57,254 bases of DNA from NCBI GenBank assembly GCA_903844385.1, contig CAIMTJ010000019.1:1-57254 (forward strand), in the 5' to 3' direction. Both the position numbers and the translations under genes were made by a program. Origin of the DNA: an uncultured Burkholderiales bacterium. GTDB taxonomy: Bacteria > Pseudomonadota > Gammaproteobacteria > Burkholderiales > Burkholderiaceae_C. The notes below the pieces were generated by a model. It saw nothing but the letters and a program-made list of their open reading frames with translations, was not told the DNA's origin and searched no databases. Positions 1 through 8,300 of this stretch are shown piece by piece (the first letter of the stretch is position 1; each line of letters opens with the position of its first letter).

Positions 1-27
1 AGCGCAGCCAGCGCAGCCAGCGCAGCG
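1..27 (+). repeat. Three tandem copies of a 9-bp unit inside the cytochrome gene
   Basis: The unit AGCGCAGCC is present three times, the last copy ending in G. It encodes a Ser-Ala-Ala linker upstream of the heme domain. It begins at the window edge, so the true copy number is unknown. Confidence 0.8.
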
Positions 28-291
28 GGCCCGGCTCCTCAAGAGCTCGCCAAAGAGCGCCACTGTTTGTCATGCCACGCCGTGGACCACAAGGTGGTGG
101 GACCGGCCTATGCCGATGTGGCCAAAAAATACCAACAAGACTCCACGGCCTTGGCACGCCTGAGCCAAAAAGTAAGACTGGGCGGGGGCGGCGTCTGGGG
201 CGCGATCCCCATGCCCGCCAACGCCCAGGTCAGTCCAGTCGAAGCGCAAGTCTTGGTGCAGTGGATTTTGAAGCTGCCCCCATCGCCTTAG
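1..291 (+). CDS. Class I c-type cytochrome, C-terminal part (5' end outside window)
   Basis: The reading frame is open from base 1, so the start and signal peptide lie upstream of the window. A heme-attachment motif CLSCH lies at visible codons 22-26. The second axial ligand is probably the Met in AIPMPAN at codon 71, followed by a short C-terminal helix ending LVQWILKLPPSP. This layout fits small periplasmic electron carriers of the c551/c5 type. An Ala/Ser-rich linker, encoded by three copies of a 9-bp repeat, precedes the heme domain. The redox partner cannot be deduced. It converges with acs across a 44-bp gap. Confidence 0.85.
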   Translation, partial: SAASAASAAGPAPQELAKERHCLSCHAVDHKVVGPAYADVAKKYQQDSTALARLSQKVRLGGGGVWGAIPMPANAQVSPVEAQVLVQWILKLPPSP

Positions 292-335
292 GCCCACCAA
301 CGCCGCCGCACAGCCCCCCCCAAAGCTGTCCGGGC

Positions 336-2315
336 TTAGAAACTTTTCTCAGCGAGTTGCTCCAAAATGGCGGGGTTTTCCAGGGTGGAGGTGTCTTGCG
401 TGATGCTCTCGCCTTTGGCAATGGAGCGCAGCAGTCGGCGCATGATTTTGCCCGAGCGGGTTTTGGGTAAATTGTCCCCAAAGCGAATGTCCTTGGGCTT
501 GGCAATCGGGCCAATCTCCCTGCCCACGTGGTCTCTGAGTTGTTTGGCAATCGCCAAGGCCTCGTCACCGGTGGGCCTGGGGCGCTTGAGCACCACAAAA
601 GCACAGACCGCTTCGCCTGTGGTGTCATCGGGGCGACCCACCACCGCCGCTTCGGCCACGAGCTCCGTGCAGCTCACCAATGCCGACTCGATCTCCATGG
701 TGCCCATGCGGTGACCTGAGACGTTGAGCACATCATCAATGCGCCCTGTGATCGTGAAGTAGCCCGTCTTTTCATCGCGAATGGCACCGTCTCCGGCCAA
801 GTAGTACTGGCCTTTGAAGTCCTCGGGGTAGTAGCTCTTTTTAAAGCGCTCGGGATCTCCCCAGATGGTGCGAATCATGGCTGGCCATGGCCGCTTGACC
901 ACCAAAATACCGCCCTGCCCCCAGGGGACGTCTTTGCCAGTCTCGTCCACCACGGCGGCTTCGATACCGGGAAAGGGCAAGGTGCAAGACCCCGGCACCA
1001 TGGGGGTGGCACCGGGCATGGGGGTGATCATGTGCCCGCCCGTTTCGGTTTGCCAGAAGGTGTCGACAACGGGACAGCGCGCACCACCCACATGGTTGTA
1101 GTACCACTCCCAAGCGGCCGGGTTGATGGGCTCACCCACGGAGCCCAACAGCCGCAGACTCGAGAGATCGAACTGCTTGGGGTGAATGGCCGCGTTGGCT
1201 TCGGCCGCCTTGATGAGCGAGCGAATGGCGGTGGGGGCGGTGTAGAAAATACTGACTTTGTGTTTTTCAATGGTTTTCCAAAACCTCGCCCCATCGGGGT
1301 ATGTGGGCACCCCCTCAAACACCACCTCGGTGCCGCCCAGGGCCAAGGGACCATAGGTGATGTAGGTGTGACCGGTGACCCACCCGATATCGGCGGTGCA
1401 CCAAAAGATATCCTGGGGCTTCAAGTCAAAGGTCCACTCGGTGCTCAAGGCTGCGTGCAGCAAATAGCCGCCCGTCGAGTGCTGAACGCCTTTGGGCTTG
1501 CCTGTCGAGCCCGAGGTGTAGAGTAAAAACAAAGGGTGCTCGGCACCAACCCATTCGGGCTCAATGTGCTTGGGCCGGCTGCTTGCCAAGGCGCCAAGCC
1601 AATGGTCACGCCCGGCTTGCATGTTCACGCTCTCGCCTGAGCGCTGGACCACCAAGACGTTGGCCACACTCGCGCACCCACCCAGCGCGAGCGCTTCGTC
1701 GACGATGGATTTGAGGGGCAACTGCTTGCCCCCGCGAACTTGGTGATCAGCGGTGATCACGAGCTTGGCGCCGGTGTCTTCAATGCGGTCTTTGAGAGAC
1801 TGCGCGGAAAACCCCCCAAACACCACCGAGTGAATCGCACCAATGCGTGCGCAAGCGAGCATGGCCGCCACCCCATCAATGGACATGGAGATGTAGATGA
1901 TGACGCGGTCTCCCTTGGTCACCCCCATGGACTTGATGACGTGGGCGTATTGGCACGTCTTGCCCAGCAAATCGCGGTAAGTGATGGTGCTGCTTTGGCC
2001 ATCGTCGGCTTCAAAGATGATGGCGGTCTTGTCGCCCAAGCCGCGTTCGATGTTGCGATCCAAGCAGTTGTAAGACACATTCAAGGTGCCGTCCTCAAAC
2101 CACTTGAAAAAAGGCGCCTGAGACTCGTCGAGCACCCGGGTAAACGGGGTCTTCCAGGTGATGAGACGACGAGCCTGTTGGGCCCAAAAACCTGCGTAGT
2201 CCTCTCGCGCTTGTTGGCACAAGGCTTCATAGGCCTGCATGCTCGGTATGGCGGCAGCATCTGAAAACGCTTTGGGTGGCAAGTACACGTGGTGAGTTGA
2301 GGCGGCTTGATTCAT
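336..2315 (-). CDS. acs: Acetyl-CoA synthetase (AMP-forming)
   Basis: Converts acetate, ATP and CoA to acetyl-CoA, AMP and PPi in the cytoplasm. The 659-aa length matches the family (about 650). The adenylate-forming P-loop signature [11 protein letters not shown] is at about residue 265. The C-terminal TRSGKIMRR at about residue 620 carries the catalytic, acetylation-controlled lysine. The frame stays open 17 codons further upstream, but I chose ATG 2315 because AAGGAGAG lies just before it and the product then begins MNQAAS, as homologues do. It is divergent from the fumarase gene over 288 bp, which makes sense for acetate assimilation feeding the TCA cycle. Confidence 0.97.
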   Translation of the reverse strand: MNQAASTHHVYLPPKAFSDAAAIPSMQAYEALCQQAREDYAGFWAQQARRLITWKTPFTRVLDESQAPFFKWFEDGTLNVSYNCLDRNIERGLGDKTAIIFEADDGQSSTITYRDLLGKTCQYAHVIKSMGVTKGDRVIIYISMSIDGVAAMLACARIGAIHSVVFGGFSAQSLKDRIEDTGAKLVITADHQVRGGKQLPLKSIVDEALALGGCASVANVLVVQRSGESVNMQAGRDHWLGALASSRPKHIEPEWVGAEHPLFLLYTSGSTGKPKGVQHSTGGYLLHAALSTEWTFDLKPQDIFWCTADIGWVTGHTYITYGPLALGGTEVVFEGVPTYPDGARFWKTIEKHKVSIFYTAPTAIRSLIKAAEANAAIHPKQFDLSSLRLLGSVGEPINPAAWEWYYNHVGGARCPVVDTFWQTETGGHMITPMPGATPMVPGSCTLPFPGIEAAVVDETGKDVPWGQGGILVVKRPWPAMIRTIWGDPERFKKSYYPEDFKGQYYLAGDGAIRDEKTGYFTITGRIDDVLNVSGHRMGTMEIESALVSCTELVAEAAVVGRPDDTTGEAVCAFVVLKRPRPTGDEALAIAKQLRDHVGREIGPIAKPKDIRFGDNLPKTRSGKIMRRLLRSIAKGESITQDTSTLENPAILEQLAEKSF

Positions 2316-2507
2316 GGGGGGTCTCTCCTTGACATCTTGTTGACCGAGCCCTTGGGGGCAGGGCATGCGTTAAGTCATTCCAACCTTATTTTAGGGCTCG
2401 AAATCGACTTCATGCCCCCCCGCAACAAAGCGCCAACAAAGTGTTTTCCCTTGTTTTTTGATCTATCGCAAACACCGCGGGAGTGCTCTTGAGGGCAAAA
2501 GTTCAAG

Positions 2508-2521
2508 GCATTGGCCAATGC
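2508..2521. promoter_or_regulatory. 14-bp perfect palindrome between acs and the fumarase gene
   Basis: GCATTGGCCAATGC is self-complementary without mismatch. It sits in the 288-bp divergent spacer (2316-2603), 83 bp before the fumarase start. Size and position suit an operator for a dimeric regulator, but I cannot name the protein. The rest of the spacer holds no gene. Confidence 0.4.
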
Positions 2522-2603
2522 AAAGGCGTTAAACTCATGGTTTTGTCAACCCACCGGACCCCAAGTGTGCGCTTGAAGGGTCTGCACTTGGAGCCCTTTG
2601 TTC

Positions 2604-4157
2604 ATGACCACCATTCGACAAGACGATCTCATTGAGTCCGTTGCGGCAGCCCTTCAGTTCATCAGCTACTACCACCCCAGCGACTACATTGCCCACTTGA
2701 GCCGGGCCTATGAGCGCGAACAGTCGCCTGCGGCCAAAGACGCGATTGCCCAAATTCTGACCAATAGCAAAATGAGCGCGACCGGCCACCGTCCCTTGTG
2801 CCAAGACACGGGCATCGTGAACGTCTTTTTGAAGCTGGGGATGAATGTGCGACTCGAAGGCTTCAGCGGCAGCTTGGAAGACGCCATCAATGAGGGAGTG
2901 CGCCGCGGCTACAACAATGCCGACAACATGCTGCGCGCCAGTGTCGTGAGTGACCCCCATTTCGCCAGAAAAAACACCAAGGACAACACCCCTGCGGTGA
3001 TCGTGACCGAACTCGTGCTGGGCGACACCTTGGAGGTCACGGTGGCCGCCAAGGGCGGTGGGAGCGAGAACAAAAGCAAGATGGTGATGCTCAACCCGAG
3101 TGACTCCATCGTGGACTGGGTCCTCAAAACCGTCCCCACCATGGGCGCGGGTTGGTGCCCACCGGGCATGCTGGGCATTGGCATTGGGGGCACCGCTGAA
3201 AAAGCCGTCTTGATGGCCAAAGAGAGTTTGATGGACGACTTGGACATGTACGAACTGCAGGCCAAATCCTCCAAGGGTGAGGCTTTGAGCCAGGTCGACG
3301 AGATGCGCTTGGAGCTTTACGACAAGGTCAATGCCCTAGGTATTGGCGCGCAAGGGCTGGGTGGACTCACCACCGTCTTAGACGTCAAGATCAAGATGTA
3401 CCCCACCCACGCCGCCAGCAAGCCCGTGGCCATGATCCCCAACTGCGCAGCCACGCGTCATGCCCACTTTGTGATGAAGGGTGAGGGGCCTGTCTATCTC
3501 GACCCCCCGTCTCTTGACTTGTGGCCCCAAGTGGCCTGGACGCCCGACACCCAAAAAAGCCAAAGCGTGGACTTGAACCAGTTGACCGCCCAGGTGGTGG
3601 CGGGCTGGACGCCTGGGCAAACCCTCCTCTTGAACGGCAAGATGCTCACCGGACGCGATGCTGCGCACCAACGCATCCAAGACATGCTCGCCAAAGGCGA
3701 GGACTTGCCTGTGGACTTCACCAACCGAGTCATCTATTACGTCGGACCGGTGGACCCGGTGCGTGACGAGGCGGTGGGCCCCGCGGGTCCCACCACGTCC
3801 ACTCGCATGGACAAATTCACCGAGATGATGCTCGCCCAAACGGGCCTGATTGCCATGATCGGCAAAGCCGAGCGAGGCCCCTCAGCCATCGAGGCGATCA
3901 AAAAACACCACTCTGCTTATTTGATGGCCGTGGGCGGCGCGGCCTACTTGGTCAGTAAAGCCATCAAAACGGCTCGCGTCGTCGCGTTTGCTGACCTGGG
4001 GATGGAGGCCATTTACGAGTTCGACGTGGTGGACATGCCCGTCACCGTCGCCGTGGACGCGGGCGGCACCAGTGTGCACACCACCGGCCCCAAAATTTGG
4101 CAAGAGAAAATTGCCAGTGGCATGTTCAAAGGCATCGCCGTGAAATCGGCCGACTGA
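2604..4157 (+). CDS. fumA: Fumarate hydratase, class I (iron-sulfur type)
   Basis: Interconverts fumarate and L-malate in the TCA cycle. At 517 aa it is a single-chain class I enzyme, with the alpha- and beta-type domains fused. The three cysteines expected to hold the oxygen-sensitive 4Fe-4S cluster are C66 (PLCQDTG), C185 (GWCPPG) and C281 (PNCAATRH). Their spacing is nearly the same as in E. coli FumA. I chose ATG 2604, which has GGAG 10 bp upstream, over a TTG two codons earlier. No class II fumarase is visible in the window, so this may be the main enzyme, but that needs the whole genome. Confidence 0.95.
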   Translation: MTTIRQDDLIESVAAALQFISYYHPSDYIAHLSRAYEREQSPAAKDAIAQILTNSKMSATGHRPLCQDTGIVNVFLKLGMNVRLEGFSGSLEDAINEGVRRGYNNADNMLRASVVSDPHFARKNTKDNTPAVIVTELVLGDTLEVTVAAKGGGSENKSKMVMLNPSDSIVDWVLKTVPTMGAGWCPPGMLGIGIGGTAEKAVLMAKESLMDDLDMYELQAKSSKGEALSQVDEMRLELYDKVNALGIGAQGLGGLTTVLDVKIKMYPTHAASKPVAMIPNCAATRHAHFVMKGEGPVYLDPPSLDLWPQVAWTPDTQKSQSVDLNQLTAQVVAGWTPGQTLLLNGKMLTGRDAAHQRIQDMLAKGEDLPVDFTNRVIYYVGPVDPVRDEAVGPAGPTTSTRMDKFTEMMLAQTGLIAMIGKAERGPSAIEAIKKHHSAYLMAVGGAAYLVSKAIKTARVVAFADLGMEAIYEFDVVDMPVTVAVDAGGTSVHTTGPKIWQEKIASGMFKGIAVKSAD

Positions 4158-4209
4158 GATAACACCTGGCTCTCAAGGGGGATGGCTAGGGCAAGGAGGC
4201 CAGGGTCTG

Positions 4210-4233
4210 GGTCACTAGGTCACTGGGTCACTC
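4210..4233. repeat. Three tandem copies of GGTCACTN
   Basis: An 8-bp unit repeated three times, with only the last base changing (A, G, C). It lies in the 96-bp spacer between the convergent fumarase and hypothetical genes, which otherwise holds nothing I recognise. Confidence 0.8.
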
Positions 4234-4253
4234 AGCCCCGCCCCCTGTCAGGC

Positions 4254-4916
4254 TCAGTGCAAACGCCTTGAATTTTTGCCCTTCATGGCAGACTTTGGGG
4301 GTTTGCCAGTGGGATTGGTCTTGGTGGCGTGGGTATGGGGCATGCGCTCCAAGGAGTTGATCAAGCTCTCAAACTTTTCGATGAAGAGCTTGTCAATTTC
4401 TTTGATCACGCCCGACATGTTCGTGGGCTCAAAATGGCGCTCGAGCACCGTCACCACATCTTGCACCATCACGTCGCGCTGCACGTCCATGATGGCCGCT
4501 GGGGTGGGGCCCACAAAAATGAGCAAAGACTCTTCAAAAAACTCTCCCTCGTCGTCTTCATCGGGGACAAAGTCCTCTTGGTCACCGTCATCGAACTGTT
4601 CGTTAAAGAACGTCACCTCAAAGGCCGAGCCAGACGCGGTGAGCTCATTGATGGCCATGCAAAACTCGTCCAAGTTTTGATGAAAACTCATCTCACCGAG
4701 CACCGTCCAGCAAATCTCCAGCTTGTGGCTCTCTTCATTGATCACAATACCAGGCTCATCGTCATAGATGCTGGCAGAGCCCTTTTTCAAGGACTTTTCA
4801 CCCGTTTGGCCCCACAAAGGCTTTAAGGCTTCTTGCAATTCGGCCTGACTGACATCGTCACGCAACTGGACCTCACCGTGGAGGTGAATTTCAAAAACTT
4901 CATTGATGGTGCTCAT
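4254..4916 (-). CDS. Conserved hypothetical protein, acidic central segment
   Basis: A 220-aa soluble protein with no signal peptide or membrane segment. The N-terminal half contains IHLHGEVQLRD and a QEALKPLWG helix. The middle is strongly acidic (FDDGDQEDFVPDEDDEGEFFEE). A FVGPTPAAIMDVQRDVMVQDVV block follows in the second half, and the tail is basic (KPPKSAMKGKNSRRLH). From memory this resembles a Burkholderiales family catalogued as DUF6806, but I cannot verify that. Function is unknown. It is a single gene between convergent fumarase and a codirectional thiamine-diphosphate enzyme, with no obvious operon partner. Codon usage looks like its neighbours, supporting a real gene. Confidence 0.8.
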   Translation of the reverse strand: MSTINEVFEIHLHGEVQLRDDVSQAELQEALKPLWGQTGEKSLKKGSASIYDDEPGIVINEESHKLEICWTVLGEMSFHQNLDEFCMAINELTASGSAFEVTFFNEQFDDGDQEDFVPDEDDEGEFFEESLLIFVGPTPAAIMDVQRDVMVQDVVTVLERHFEPTNMSGVIKEIDKLFIEKFESLINSLERMPHTHATKTNPTGKPPKSAMKGKNSRRLH

Positions 4917-5006
4917 TCGAATATCTTAACCGCTTTCAGTGGCGGGTGGTTTATGCCAACCCTCAATTTGGTGTGTTTTTTGGCGGTGAGCCGCCATGAA
5001 CGCCGC

Positions 5007-6776
5007 TCAAAGACCCTGGGCAGCCAGCGCACTTTGGGTGATCGCGCTCAAACTCCCGCGCGTGGTGATGACCTCGGGGTCGAGCAGTACCTCGATCAAG
5101 GTGCCCCGATCGCGCGCGAGCGCATCGCGCAGCAAGCCCTCAAACTCATGGGTGTGCTCCATGCGAAAAGCGGCATAACCGTAGGCGCGAGCCAAGCCAC
5201 AAAAGTCCGGATTGTCAAGGGCTGTGCCACTCACCCGCTCAGGGTAGTGGCGCTCTTGGTGCATGCGGATGGTGCCATACATGCCGTTGTTGAGCAGCAA
5301 AATGATGGATTTGGCACCGCACTGGCTCGCGGTCGCGAGCTCTTGTCCGGTCATCAAAAAGTCGCCGTCCCCTGCAATCGTGAAGGCCACGCGTTGGGTG
5401 AGCAGGTTGGCCGCAATGCCCGCGGGCACGCCATAGCCCATCGCACCCGAGGTCGGTGCGAGTTGGGTTTTAAAGCCTTTGGACAGACCGTGGTGAATGT
5501 GAAAGCGGTGCAACCAACTCGAGAAATTTCCCGCCCCATTGGTGACGACGGCGCTTGCGGGCAGTGTCTTGGTCAAGACCGCCATCACCGCGGCCATGTC
5601 CACTTGGCCTGGCAGCGCTTGGGGCGCCAAGTTATCGAGGTAGTCTTGGTGGGCAGCACGAGTCCATTCGCTCCAGGCCACCTCGTTGGGCGCATCGAGC
5701 ACCTCCAGGCTCCTCGCCGCCGCATTCATGGTCGAGAGCATCGCCAAGTCGGCCTGGTACACCCGACCCAATTCATCGGCACTGGCGTGGATGTGCACGA
5801 GTTTTTGCTGGGACCTGGGGGCTTGTAACAGCGTATACCCCCCCGTGGTCATCTCCCCCAAACGCGGTCCAATCGCCACAATCAAATCACTGTGCTCGAT
5901 GCGCTTGGCCAGTTTGGGGTTCAGGCCAATGCCGACCTCACCAGCGTACAAGGGGTGGGCATTGTCAAACGTGTCTTGGAAGCGAAATGCACAAGCCACA
6001 GGCAGCTGCCAATTCTCAGCAAACCGCTCCAGGGCCTGGGCCGCTTGCACGCTCCAGCCACCCCCGCCCGCGATCACCAAGGGGCGCTCAGAGTCCAAGA
6101 GCATCTGTCTGAATTGACGCAGTCCACCCGGGTCGCACCAGGCCTGGACCGCTTCAACGCGGGGCAAGGGATGGGCTTGCACCGTCTCGCGCAGCATGTC
6201 CTCGGGCAGCACCACCACCACCGGGCCGGGCCGGCCATTCATGGCCAGTGCAAAGGCACGCGCCACATACTCGGGGATGCGCTCAGCGCGGTCGATGCGC
6301 TCGACTCGTTTGGCCATGCCTTTGGTGCTGGGGCCGAAAAAACTGTTGTAGTCCAACTCTTGAAAGGCTTCACGGTCTCTGAAGTCCCCACCCACGTCAC
6401 CCACAAAGAGCACCATGGGGGTGCTGTCTTGAAACGCGGTGTGCACACCAATGGAGGCGTTGGTCGCGCCGGGTCCTCGGGTGACAAAGCACACGCCCGG
6501 GCGGCCGCTGAGCTTGCCCGCGGCCTCGGCCATGTGGGCCGCTCCGCCTTCTTGGCGGTTGATCACAAAGGTGATGTGCTCACGGTAGGCATAAAAACCA
6601 TCGAGCACGGCCAAGAAACTCTCGCCTGGGACACCAAAGGCGTGCGTGACACCTTGCTCGACCAAGCACTGCACCAGCAAGTGGCCGCCCAGCTGGGAGG
6701 GTGCAGGCGGTGACAAAGCGCGGTGAGCGAGCAGTTCAGCCGATGGGGTCGCATTGCCCTGGGTCTTGGTGTTCAT
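5007..6776 (-). CDS. Thiamine-diphosphate enzyme, acetolactate-synthase-like
   Basis: A 589-aa protein with the three-domain layout of ThDP decarboxylases and synthases. The N-terminal pyrimidine-binding domain has the catalytic Glu in NRQEGGAAHMAEA. A central domain follows, then a C-terminal pyrophosphate domain with the metal-binding motif GDGDFLMTGQE...NN. It aligns best in outline with large subunits of acetolactate synthase and glyoxylate carboligase. However, no small regulatory subunit (ilvN) or ilvC is beside it, so a branched-chain amino-acid role is doubtful. The next gene upstream on the same strand, 26 bp away, is a transporter, suggesting a shared substrate. The substrate itself is unknown. 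Confidence 0.85.
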   Translation of the reverse strand: MNTKTQGNATPSAELLAHRALSPPAPSQLGGHLLVQCLVEQGVTHAFGVPGESFLAVLDGFYAYREHITFVINRQEGGAAHMAEAAGKLSGRPGVCFVTRGPGATNASIGVHTAFQDSTPMVLFVGDVGGDFRDREAFQELDYNSFFGPSTKGMAKRVERIDRAERIPEYVARAFALAMNGRPGPVVVVLPEDMLRETVQAHPLPRVEAVQAWCDPGGLRQFRQMLLDSERPLVIAGGGGWSVQAAQALERFAENWQLPVACAFRFQDTFDNAHPLYAGEVGIGLNPKLAKRIEHSDLIVAIGPRLGEMTTGGYTLLQAPRSQQKLVHIHASADELGRVYQADLAMLSTMNAAARSLEVLDAPNEVAWSEWTRAAHQDYLDNLAPQALPGQVDMAAVMAVLTKTLPASAVVTNGAGNFSSWLHRFHIHHGLSKGFKTQLAPTSGAMGYGVPAGIAANLLTQRVAFTIAGDGDFLMTGQELATASQCGAKSIILLLNNGMYGTIRMHQERHYPERVSGTALDNPDFCGLARAYGYAAFRMEHTHEFEGLLRDALARDRGTLIEVLLDPEVITTRGSLSAITQSALAAQGL

Positions 6777-6802
6777 CGCGGCAAAGCCTCTCTCTTACGT
6801 GT

Positions 6803-8077
6803 TCAGATCATCTCGGTGGGCTCATCTTGACTCACCCTCAGGGCCAAAAGCACACTGATGATCAAGGTCACGGCCCCGCCGACCAAGGTGCCGGCAAACC
6901 AGGCGTGATCGATGAAAAAACCAAACACCGCTGGCGCCAGGGCAAAGCCCACGTCAAAGCCTGAATAGACCAAACCATAAACACGTCCAGTCGCCCCTTT
7001 GGGCGTCACCCGTCGAATCATCAAGTCGCGTGAAGGCCCGCCAATACCCAGCGCAAAACCGGTGACGGCCAACACCACCATGGAGCCCAAGCCTCCCAGA
7101 ATCGCACTGGCACACAGCACGACCAACAAGGCGCCCGCACTCATGCAAATCGCCACCACGCGCTCGCTGTGATTGGGCCACTTGGAGGCCACAAATCCAC
7201 CCGTGAACATGCCACCGGCCGCACAAATCATGTAGGCGCTGAGCGTCGTGGTGGCCGACTGGGTGCTCACCTCAAAGAGCTGCTGCATGATGGTCACGCC
7301 AAAGTTCTGCACCACGGAGAGCATCACCGTGGAGAACAGGAAAAAACCAAAACACCACCACAAAATGGGCAACTTCAAGATGGTCAAGGCTGGCACCTTG
7401 GGGCTCTCCTTGGTGTGAACGCTCACTTGCGTATGGATGTCGGACTGATTCAAAAGCAGCAGTAGAAAAATACCAAACATCAACGCCCCCGAGCCCAAAA
7501 AGGCCGCTTGCCAGCCCCACAGCTGCGTCAACCCCACCATAAAAACCGGCGCCACGGCCCAGCCCAAATTACCCGTGAGCCCGTGAGCACTGTAGGCGTA
7601 GCCCAAGCGCTTGGGGGAGACGCGCTGATTGAAAATGGTGTAGTCGGCCGGATGAAAGGACGCATTGCCCAGTCCCAAAAAAGCCGCACAGACCAACAAG
7701 TCGGCATAGGCCGATGCTTGGGCCGCCACCAAACACCCGAGCCCCAAAAAGAACAAGGAGCTCAACAGTACGGGACGCGCTCCAAAGCGATCCACCACAA
7801 ATCCCGCCAAGACCTGCCCCACCGCAGAGATGCTGAAAAACACCGTCATCAAAAACCCCAAGGCGGCATAACTCAGGCCAAAGACTTTGACAAAGACGGG
7901 AAACATCAAGGGCAAAATCAGGTGCGCAAAGTGCGAGCTTGAATGCGCAAGACACACCAAAACAATGGTTTTGATGTCCTCAGACCAAGGTGAACGCGGC
8001 GAAGCGGTCGGCTCTAAGGAGGCGGGTGTTGAGGACGAAGCGTCCCCCGCTGGCGAGTTCACGGTGGCGGTGTTCAT
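6803..8077 (-). CDS. Major facilitator superfamily transporter, Fsr-like
   Basis: A 424-aa inner-membrane protein with about 12 hydrophobic segments. The loop-2/3 motif VDRFGARPVLLSS is typical of the MFS. The GLGNASFHPADY segment and the AHSSSHFAHLILP first helix resemble the fosmidomycin-resistance (Fsr) branch. I chose ATG 8077 (product begins MNTATV) over an open frame extending 25 codons upstream, because the extension is hydrophilic and atypical. It is cotranscribed with the downstream thiamine-diphosphate enzyme by spacing. Import or export of that enzyme's substrate or product is an inference. Confidence 0.88.
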   Translation of the reverse strand: MNTATVNSPAGDASSSTPASLEPTASPRSPWSEDIKTIVLVCLAHSSSHFAHLILPLMFPVFVKVFGLSYAALGFLMTVFFSISAVGQVLAGFVVDRFGARPVLLSSLFFLGLGCLVAAQASAYADLLVCAAFLGLGNASFHPADYTIFNQRVSPKRLGYAYSAHGLTGNLGWAVAPVFMVGLTQLWGWQAAFLGSGALMFGIFLLLLLNQSDIHTQVSVHTKESPKVPALTILKLPILWWCFGFFLFSTVMLSVVQNFGVTIMQQLFEVSTQSATTTLSAYMICAAGGMFTGGFVASKWPNHSERVVAICMSAGALLVVLCASAILGGLGSMVVLAVTGFALGIGGPSRDLMIRRVTPKGATGRVYGLVYSGFDVGFALAPAVFGFFIDHAWFAGTLVGGAVTLIISVLLALRVSQDEPTEMI

Positions 8078-8190
8078 GGCAAAACGACTCTTTCTGAGAA
8101 AGGGTGCGTTCTGGCTTGGGCTCACATCTGAGCCCGTGTCGAACAACTGCACCCGTTCCCAGATTCTCCCACAGCGAGAACCAGCCCGCT

Positions 8191-8206
8191 CAAGTGCTCA
8201 AGTGCT
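8191..8206. repeat. Two tandem copies of CAAGTGCT
   Basis: Two perfect 8-bp copies followed by a partial third (CAAG). They lie in the 223-bp spacer between the MFS start and the clpB stop, 37 bp from a second, longer tandem array. Confidence 0.7.
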
Positions 8207-8242
8207 CAAGCCTTCAAGCGTTTCACCGCTGAAACGATGGGC

Positions 8243-8286
8243 CCGAGCTCCGAGCTCCGTGCTCCGTGCTCCGTGCTCCGTGCTCC
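8243..8286. repeat. Heptanucleotide tandem array, six copies of CCGWGCT
   Basis: Two copies of CCGAGCT are followed by four of CCGTGCT and a terminal CC. The array is non-coding and lies 14 bp past the clpB stop codon. Perfect short arrays like this can change copy number by replication slippage. Confidence 0.9.
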
Positions 8287-8300
8287 AAGCGCCTTTGCCC

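Noticed and set aside
5555-6713. Long plus-strand reading frames opposite the thiamine-diphosphate enzyme
   Set aside because: They mirror the codons of the real minus-strand gene, lack family motifs, and arise from GC bias.
8191-8286. Clustered repeats that could suggest a CRISPR array
   Set aside because: Units are 7-8 bp and directly adjacent, with no unique spacers and no cas genes; they are simple tandem repeats.
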